From positions 434,001-498,000 of the forward strand of contig JAGTJN010000016.1 of assembly GCA_020747045.1 (NCBI GenBank): a stretch of 64,000 nucleotides of DNA, in the 5' to 3' direction. Shown piece after piece: positions 57,148 through 64,000 of this stretch. Position numbers and translations under genes: made by a program. This DNA comes from Phaeosphaeria sp. MPI-PUGE-AT-0046c (Eukaryota; Ascomycota; Dothideomycetes; Pleosporales; Phaeosphaeriaceae). Positions within the stretch are counted from its first letter, which is position 1, and each line of letters opens with the position of its first letter. The notes below the pieces were generated by a model. It was not told where the DNA came from. It saw nothing but the letters and a program-made list of their open reading frames with translations, and did not search any database.

Positions 57148-59621
57148 TCAATGACGACGTAGCTTCGACTGCGCATACACATTCTCGGTCTCGTCATCCG
57201 TCCGCCATGCGTACTGGACACTCGCAGCAGCACCCGTCCATTGGCGTCCATATATGACAAGTTCGTCAACATCGGAGTGAGGCTGACCCCTTTGTACTTC
57301 AGGGGGCGTCTCATACACTATTATGGATGCTTGCTCTCCCTCCGGCGAGAGGTCATCTCGGTGTTGTTGAAAATATCGAGTCTGTCCATGTCTTCCCTCG
57401 GCCATCATCTCAGCATCGTCGTCAGCCAGGGGAGGTGTCTCTCGCACCAACACCACCTCTGGTGGCACCTTCCCTGCAGTATGATCGATATGTGGCTGGT
57501 GATAGTATTGTGAGTAAGCGAGATCATGTACATGATTCAGACTCTTCGTGCTCTCTTGGCTGTATTCTTCAAAGTCGTCACGTGTCACGGCGGCCTCAAT
57601 GCCCTTTGGCAGATCATTGCAAAATTGTTCCTGCTGTGAGATTACTCTGGACTGTTGCTCGCCTTGACCAATATTGCATTCCTGGTGATACTCATCGAAT
57701 TGAGGTGTTAGGTCCGGATTGTGATCGTGACGCTGCTTTCCTGACAGATCGGCTGCAAAGTCATAATGCTGGCTTACAGAATTTCCGTCAGTCTCGTCGC
57801 TAGGCGCTACGATTGGGCTCACAAGGGGGAAGTCAGCATTAACATAGTCGTCCCTGATCGATGGCAGTGGTGAGCTTGCACGCCAGTGCTGAGATTCTGA
57901 GAGACTTTGCAAGATGTTATGGGTCAACTGCTGTTCTGAAGGGTGGGAAAGTTGTGATACAGTGTCCTGGTTCCATGGCTTGCGAGGAATTTCGACATGT
58001 CTGAGGTCTGGCAACGTCCTGGATATACGCTCAACGAGCTGCGAGCTGGGCGAGCGTGGGTGCCAGTTTCGTACGGAGCGCGCGTATAAGCTGTCGAACT
58101 CCTCATCCGCAAACCAGACATGCTTCAAGGCTTCACTAGCTGTCATGCGCGCATCTTCGTCAAGGACTAGCAGACGTTTGATAAAATCCTTGGGAAGAAT
58201 GTCAACTCGATTCCACCACGGGTGATATTCGTCGTCGAGCATGCTTAGATTGCATCGTGCTGCAAGGCTCATGATAACTCCTCTGGGCGAGCTGCGATGT
58301 TCAGTATATTCAGTGTCACTGAAGAGGAGTTCCCCAGTGAGCAGCGCAGCAGTTACTGTGCCAATAGACCACATGTCCACACTTTTCGTATACCCTCCGT
58401 CTGCAGGAATCATTGGATTCATTCCATGTATCTCGGGTGCAGTATATTCGAGGGTACCCGCTGTAGAAAACATGCGCTGGCACTTCTTTGGGAGTTTTTC
58501 ATCGTTCTGCTTGGAAGAGTCCGGCAGATAGCGAGCGTTGCCAAAGTCAGTGATGACCACGCGCGCACCGTCATCGAGTGAGGTCATCAGAATGTTGTCT
58601 GGTTTGAGATCTCGATGTACGATTCCATGTGAATGAAGATACTCGATGCCGAGCAGAACCTGACGGATAATGACTGCTGCTTGTGCCTCGTCGAGTCGGC
58701 CGCCGCTGTATTCGAGAAAGGAAAACAGATCACCACCGGTGACGAGATCTTGGAAGATATAGATTGTGTTGTTGCTCCAGAATACCTTTTCGATGCCGAC
58801 GATATTGGGATGGCTAAGATCCTTCAGAATATCAAATTCGCGAAAACACGCTGCTACACGCGTTGGCCAACGCTTTCTTCGAGCTGTGGCCTTATGCTCG
58901 TGAGGATCCGTCGGGAGCCGCAGATTAGGGATATGCGATTGTGTGTACAAATGATCAAGTGCGACCATCTTGCATGCGAGCTGACGTTGAGTTGCTTGAT
59001 CGACGCCGATTAAAACCTTACCATAACCGCCTTGGCCAAGTAAGCGACCAGTGATGAGGAAATTGTCGGCGAACATAGCCTTCTCTCGCGCTTGGATAAT
59101 AGTAAAATCGGTCTCTTTGATGGGCATGAACGAGTCGAATACCAGGTGAATTGTATTAGATATGTGCAACTCGTCGCCCGGGTCAAGAAGAAAAGTATTA
59201 CGGCGGCCCATCAAGATGCCACTGCCTTGAGAGCCAGTACATTTACCGTTGCTCTTCTTGAGGTAAGTGCCGTTAACGGATAAGTTGGTCGCATATACGA
59301 AAGGCGCAATGCCCGAAACAGGATTACTTTCATACAGTATACAATGGATCTGTAGGTGGTGCCTGGAGATGGTGAGGTCATCCGGCCAAGTATAGCGACT
59401 GTAGATAGGTCAGAACATATTCATACCCGGGTCGAGATTCGGAGCTCGAACCAAAGCCCCGGATCTCTTCCGAGAATGAACTGCTCGTTGCCACAAATCT
59501 CAATGCTGCCATGAGTGGCTGCGTTTGTTAGCAATCGTACGTGAAATATCGAACGACACTCACTGTATGGATTGACACCTGCAGTCCGAATTTGGAGACG
59601 CGCAACTGCCTCCTCCGCCAT
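57148..59621 (-). CDS. FHA-domain Ser/Thr kinase (Rad53/Cds1/Mek1 type) with SQ-rich tail
   Basis: Exons 59621-59564, 59518-59452 and 59398-57148 with introns of 45 and 53 nt encode 791 residues. The FHA domain spans the exons: FILGRDPGL, then DDLTISRHHLQIH and NLSVNGTYLKK, with the phosphothreonine-contacting Arg, Ser-Arg-His and Asn present. The kinase domain is complete: LGQGGYGKVLIGVD, ACKMVALD (catalytic Lys), HRDLKPDN, DFGNARY and YTAPEIHG. An insertion follows the ATP-binding strand (residues about 195-215). The last 300 residues are disordered and hold at least seven SQ sites. FHA plus kinase is the architecture of checkpoint and meiotic kinases Rad53/Cds1/Mek1; which one cannot be decided here. 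Without the 53 nt intron the FHA domain would end early. Confidence 0.9.
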
Positions 59622-59992
59622 CTTCGCACCCCCGGCTCGACTGATGCAAGCGAGACTTGTCACTAGTGCATGCGAGCGTGAAGTTAGCAGATGGTTTAGA
59701 GGTGTGATCGGCGAGAGCTCCAATCCAACCGCTAATCCGAAAGCGTTAAGCGAGCCCCGCACCGCAGACTTATGTAAGCGCCACACATTATCTCAATCCG
59801 TTGCAGCTTCCCACTTTCTCTTCCTGCACCCACGACACTCATCTCGACAGCAACGTAAGTTACCCGCTGGTGTAGAGGCACAGCTCTGGGCGGTCAATTG
59901 ATCATATTGACGCGCTCTTGAGCTCTGTGACCTTTCACCTCACCCGCATAGCTCCAAAGCAGCCGCTGACCTCATCCTAGCCAGCCGACAAG
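59622..59992. promoter_or_regulatory. Divergent promoter region kinase / rpl41 with probable leader intron
   Basis: The region serves both the FHA kinase (leftward) and rpl41 (rightward). In the rpl41 leader a GTAAGT at 59855 and a GCTGAC branch site with CCTAG ending at 59980 outline a probable 126 nt 5' UTR intron, common in fungal ribosomal protein genes. A pyrimidine-rich tract (about 59808-59830) precedes it. Confidence 0.55.
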
Positions 59993-60121
59993 ATGAGAGC
60001 CAAATGGAGGAAGAAGCGCGTTCGACGTCTCAAGCGCAAGAGAAGAAAGACGAGGGCTCGTTCGTAAGTCATCATGCACTCTAGCCAAGCTATACACGAC
60101 TAACATATGACAAGCAAATAA
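59993..60121 (+). CDS. rpl41: 60S ribosomal protein eL41 (25 residues, split gene)
   Basis: Exons 59993-60063 and 60115-60121 join to 25 codons plus stop. Translation begins MRAKWRKKRVRRLK and ends RARSK, the near-invariant eL41 peptide made of Arg and Lys. The 51 nt intron has GTAAGT, an ACTAACA branch site and an AAG acceptor; the second exon has only 7 nt (one base of Ser, Lys, stop). eL41 is the smallest ribosomal protein, bridging the two subunits. The gene is far too short for ordinary ORF searches and is easily missed. A second, leader intron probably lies upstream. The identity is certain; the AAG acceptor is less common than CAG or TAG, but it is the only one that restores the conserved end. 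Confidence 0.93.
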
Positions 60122-60674
60122 ACTACTCGCCCCTCAATCTCAGCTGCCACCTCAATCATGAACGATAACGATCAATGAACGACATGTTTTCTACGCACCA
60201 CCTTCCGGCCCGCTCGCAATTGCTGTCAGCTACGTTGCGCAACCTTGGTCTACCGGGCTACGTCATTCAGTGGACACGCGACACTGCGAGCTTCAACATC
60301 AAGTCTACGGATGGTTACGAATGTGCGGGGTTGGGGATTACTATGGCTGCTGGTCAATCACACGTTGAGGTTCTAGAGAGTTTACTTGACTCAGATGGTC
60401 ACTCTAACACCGGCCTGCTTTCTCTCACGGGAGCTGCCTTTGACTGATACATCAAGCCATGTGGATGCACGATAACGGAATCAAAAAATGCTTCACGATA
60501 TACCCATCTCATGCTGTGTTGGTGATCGTGAGCCTGTGACATATTGCAATGTTTTTGTTCGAATCGTGAAGCGAATTGACAATAATTACAGAAGTAGACA
60601 TAGCTAAAAGTTGCCGATTCGATCATATTACCCCATGCACCATGACACGCCAAAGCCTGAATTCCTTTGCAGCA
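60122..60674. other. Intergenic between rpl41 and the pheromone receptor
   Basis: Both flanking genes end here. A 90-codon ORF at 60175-60447 begins MNDMFSTHHLPARSQ and lies just after rpl41 on the same strand; it has no recognisable motif and may be part of the rpl41 3' region. Nothing else is seen. Confidence 0.4.
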
Positions 60675-62177
60675 TCAAGCCCAATCATCTTCCGACTTTC
60701 TCTTTCCTGTTTGCGAAGGGAGTGGCTCACTCTCCAGTCTCACCTCATGGCAGACACGTACGGTATTACCTCCTCTGCCTTGCGTTGAGCTTGGTTGGCT
60801 AGATGCCCATGCGCCAGCCGACACACCAGGGGACAGGCCAGCCTTGTTCTCATCATCATCGATCAACTCGGGAATAGAGGGCGAGCGCTTCTCCACGAAG
60901 AGTGGGAGCTCGCAAGGAGGCTTAGAGGTCCTTCCAACGCAGCGCTTGAAGAACGATGGCTGCGCAGGCTGCGTGACTTCCACCTCACGGACAACAGGCT
61001 TCAACCTCTGCATCGAGCTCATGGCCACCGAGCCGCTCCGCGAAGAAGCCGTAAGCGTATCAGCGACCGAGTCCGAGCGAGACCAGAACATGCCCTTGGC
61101 TTTGCTCGAGATGCTCTCCGTCCAGGTGCGAGCATTGATGAAGCTCGATGGCGTCGCTGCGCCACTCTCGTGTATGATGTGCAAGCTTGGGAAGACTTTG
61201 CCCAGACCGACAGCTAGTGACATCTTCTTGTACGTCTTGTAAGCGTCGTTGCCTGTGCCAAAGACGAAGAAGACCACGTAGCCCGTCGCGACCTGACCCC
61301 ATTTACCGATTGAGACACTGCCGAACGAGGGGACCTTGATGATCGAGTTGAATGTGGCGGGATCGTGTACGCGAGACCATGAGTAAGAGTCGGTGACGTA
61401 TTGGGCGGCATCAACCATGAGCCAGATGCTGTATGGCAAGTACGTGGCGATGACGATGATACAGATGATAAAGAGGCGGATGAAGCGGGATTTGGTGGTA
61501 TTGCGAGCAGTGATGAGGCGGACAAATTCGCGGCGGTAGCGATAGAGTCGGTAGGATAGAAGGACTGAAGTTTGCGTTAGTGCTGTATCGTGGAGAATTG
61601 AGGCAGTGAACCTACGAGCGTAGCCTGCAGCTACAAGTGAGGTAATAGGCGCCCACATCGCAATCAGCACGATAGTGACCCAGCTCGTATCGACTGCAGA
61701 TATACAACCAGAGATACCATAGATGAAGTAACGAGCTGGCTGAACCACGTAGTAGATTATGATGAAAAGGAGAGGGTATCCCCAGCACCACAGAACCTGC
61801 CATGCTTTCTCCTTGAGCTTGTTGTTGCGGCTCGATGTGACAGTGATATTCCGAGTGTCCATGACTTTGGCAAGTTTACGTACGATCATGATGGATGATA
61901 TAGATATTCCCACAATGGCACCGACTTGGAAGCGCACATTGATGTCGCACCATCCTTTACCATCCCACCATTCGTCAAGATTGTCGCGCGGCCAGATGAG
62001 TGCATTGATCGAGTTGAAGAAGTTGAGGATGATAGCCCAGAGGATGAGAGAGCCTGCAGCTATGTTGCCTTGTCGGAGATGCCAGTACAGTGGAGGTAGA
62101 CATAAGATCCAGGATGGGAAAGCGAGAACAGGAAGGAGAATAGCTTGGGGGTAGAGGGGTGCATTTGACGCTGACAT
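60675..62177 (-). CDS. ste3: Ste3-like a-factor pheromone receptor (GPCR)
   Basis: Exons 62177-61616 and 61564-60675 around a 51 nt intron (GTAGGT donor, ACTAAC branch, TTCAG acceptor) give 483 residues. Seven membrane segments can be read in the first 300 residues; family marks include LPPLYWHLRQGN after the first helix, the second-loop block DEWWDGKGWCDINVRFQVG, and LWCWGYPLLFIIIYYVVQPARY in two overlapping parts. The intron sits in the third cytoplasmic loop, between SLVAAGYA and LLSYRLYRYRREF. The C-terminal tail is long, Ser-rich and cytoplasmic. Ste3 receptors bind the lipid-modified a-type pheromone and signal through a heterotrimeric G protein in mating. The intron length is a multiple of three without a stop. 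Confidence 0.92.
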   Translation of the reverse strand: MSASNAPLYPQAILLPVLAFPSWILCLPPLYWHLRQGNIAAGSLILWAIILNFFNSINALIWPRDNLDEWWDGKGWCDINVRFQVGAIVGISISSIMIVRKLAKVMDTRNITVTSSRNNKLKEKAWQVLWCWGYPLLFIIIYYVVQPARYFIYGISGCISAVDTSWVTIVLIAMWAPITSLVAAGYARRFTASILHDTALTQTSVLLSYRLYRYRREFVRLITARNTTKSRFIRLFIICIIVIATYLPYSIWLMVDAAQYVTDSYSWSRVHDPATFNSIIKVPSFGSVSIGKWGQVATGYVVFFVFGTGNDAYKTYKKMSLAVGLGKVFPSLHIIHESGAATPSSFINARTWTESISSKAKGMFWSRSDSVADTLTASSRSGSVAMSSMQRLKPVVREVEVTQPAQPSFFKRCVGRTSKPPCELPLFVEKRSPSIPELIDDDENKAGLSPGVSAGAWASSQPSSTQGRGGNTVRVCHEVRLESEPLPSQTGKRKSEDDWA

Positions 62178-63759
62178 GGTGTATCCGCAGCCGGAAACTT
62201 GACAGTTGTATCGACTTCAGACCAAATCACTCGAGGATGCTGATGGAATTGGCCGGTCCGGGTATCAACAGGTCTTTCAGTGCTGCTCGACCAGCGAGTC
62301 TAGACTGATAGTGCGGAAGCAACCGTTGTGCGGAGAAGTTCGACGGAAGGGGCACCAGATGTCTTTGTCCAGATATACCAAGATGTAGGTAGCGTTGCTT
62401 AGTGAACGTGAAGTTGGAGCGAGGTTGGCAAGTAACGGAAAAGATGATGATACGAAGGATAAGAAGATGGGGGGGTTTAAAGGTCGACTGGTGAGTAGAT
62501 CTCCATGCTGCAGTGCATCAATACAGTAGTCCTGTTCTGAATAGATGTCTCAAGTCTGAATAGCTCTCAATAGAGCTCAATAGCGACTCCTGATTGACAA
62601 TGGGTGCGCTTCGAGGTGAAAGCGAACCCGGAACCTGAAATCGACGCAGTGTGACAACTCGCCAAAAACTATGAGCCAGCCACTTGGATGATCTTCAACT
62701 ATAGTGTTGTAGCACGTCGGCCGGCTAATGGTGCGTGCCGATTTGGGTGGTGGAGAAAGTTGTGATGGTGGTGAGACCCTGGTGTACCGCATTCGGGTCT
62801 GAATAGATTGGCCACGCATAACACGTAAGCTGAATGCTGAACCAACACATTGTAATCAAACATGCGATGTTGAGCTAGTGCCTCGTGGAGAGCTACAGTA
62901 CGCCAGGAGTTTGGCATGGCCGCTCATCTTCGTGGTTGTTGCTATGGTTCAAGGGGAAATAAGTGTTGGTCAGACTAGCGTGCTCTGGGCTTGAGTGAAA
63001 GGCATCACCGAACCTGCGAGCTGCAAAGGCTCAGGCTGTATGCTTGCACAGGCCATGGTGATCTCCCGCTGGGTAGATACCAGAGCGCTTCGCCAACAGC
63101 CGCTCGGTGACCGAGCAGTCAGTGTTGTGTCGTAACTCATTGAAGTGTGCTCCTCAGCCACAACCATCCAATCAGATGATATATCCTAGATTGACTTGCA
63201 TCAAAAATCAAATTTTGGGTATCGTGCATAGGAACTAGGCCTAGCTAGCATACGGTCGTATCGTGTATCGTGTAGGATGGCAACCAAAGTGGGTTGTGCT
63301 AGTTTAAGGTTCCGAAATTCGTGTTGACTATGGCTGCACATACGACGAAAGACAAGCTATCGTCGCTCCGGACCGCTGCCAGTATAATCAGAACGCTAAT
63401 ACTACTCGGCTGGCTTTTTTCAGACGTGCATGAGAATCTGATTATGAACGTCGCCGTCTATCGTAGTGTACCACGATGAACTAGTCCAATGTTTACAACA
63501 TCAAAGAGGTAGCTGGCCACTAACGCAAACGATGACGTAATGGGTGCCCAGAGGATGCCGAGGAACGTCCCCAAGTAGTGTATGGAGGAGGGCACGCGAC
63601 TGTGTTTGGCGACACGGAATATGGACGTCACTAGAGCCACCAAAATGCTCCGTCGACGGCTGCCGTCTGCACTACGCGTGGTGCGATTTTGCAACGTCGT
63701 CACGTCCACGTTACCGTGAACAGGCTGCAGTCGACCATTGCTTCTTCTGTCCACCTACC
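62178..63759. other. 1.6 kb divergent intergenic region
   Basis: It holds the promoters of the pheromone receptor and of the gene at the right edge. Only short ORFs without content are present. A run of related CTCAATAG phrases at about 62565-62583 and a GTATCGTGTATCGTGTAGG direct repeat near 63258 are minor features. Confidence 0.45.
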
Positions 63760-64000
63760 ATGGATGGCGCGACGCCAGATGGCCATGCCACAGGCGGCCA
63801 GATTCCCCATCTCTTGCGCCAGAGAATGTTGAATCGCGCGTCTACGTTCGCGGAGGGCGTGCGACCGTCTTCTCCAAACCTGCCTCGTCGTCGCAGCTCT
63901 CTGCTCTCCAACCTCTCCGACGCGCAACAGTCCTTTCGCTCCTCCACAGACAGCCTACATCGCACTAGCCGGAACAATGATATGCCTGTACTGGCTGCAG
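63760..64000 (+). CDS. Unknown protein, 5' part only
   Basis: An ATG in good context (CTACCATGG) at 63760 opens a frame that stays open for 80 codons to the window end, so the gene is cut at the right edge. The peptide starts MDGATPDGHATGGQIPHLLR and continues with a basic Ser-rich segment, PNLPRRRSSLLSNLSDAQQ, then SFRSSTDSLHRTSRNND. RRxS motifs are possible kinase sites. It looks like the disordered cytosolic N-terminus of a larger protein. I do not name a family. The minus-strand ORFs here are shadows. Confidence 0.6.
   Translation, partial: MDGATPDGHATGGQIPHLLRQRMLNRASTFAEGVRPSSPNLPRRRSSLLSNLSDAQQSFRSSTDSLHRTSRNNDMPVLAA

Overview
The window is nuclear DNA of a filamentous ascomycete (Pezizomycotina), probably a dothideomycete; the class is an inference from gene content, not proven. 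Support: densely packed genes on both strands with very short GT-AG introns (mostly 44-70 nt, often with a CTAAC or CTGAC branch site), three heterokaryon-incompatibility (HET) genes, a GH18 chitinase, an ABCC transporter, a Ste3-type pheromone receptor and fungus-only families (YDR124W-like helical bundle, Fungal_trans_2 factor). I found no tRNA or rRNA gene, no CRISPR array and no intact transposon.

Layout. 1-12 kb: lipid-droplet-hydrolase-like gene (cut by the left edge), HET gene, O-methyltransferase converging on it, a small basic protein, the spliceosomal cyclophilin Cwc27, an ALE1-type lysophospholipid acyltransferase divergent from it, and a GH18 chitinase. 12.5-17.6 kb: an eight-exon ABCC transporter. 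17.6-20.8 kb: no gene seen. 20.8-29 kb: YDR124W-like gene and the mRNA-export scaffold Sac3. 29-40.6 kb: accessory stretch with two HET genes, an AT-richer gene-poor interval holding the frameshifted relic of a small probably secreted protein, and a secreted LVIVD-repeat ('regulatory P domain') protein. 42-50 kb: housekeeping block with cyclin H, a disordered unknown protein, proteasome ATPase Rpt2 and, divergent from it, the ubiquitin-conjugating enzyme Ubc1. 51-64 kb: an unknown lineage-specific gene, a GNAT acetyltransferase, a Fungal_trans_2 regulator, an FHA-domain checkpoint-type kinase with an SQ-rich tail, the 25-codon ribosomal protein eL41 gene split by an intron, a Ste3-like receptor and a gene running off the right edge.

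Functional links are modest. Rpt2 and Ubc1 share one promoter region and one pathway. Cwc27 and the acyltransferase share a 278 bp promoter region. Conserved genes alternate with fast-evolving HET and secreted-type genes, so the window reads as a core chromosome arm with an accessory patch at about 29-39 kb. The most unusual signals are the decayed secreted-protein gene near 34 kb, three genes whose coding signal changes frame in ways ordinary introns explain poorly (20.8-21.5, 51.4-52.9, 55.4 kb), a start codon alone in its exon in rpt2, and a stop-free 51 nt intron in the pheromone receptor.
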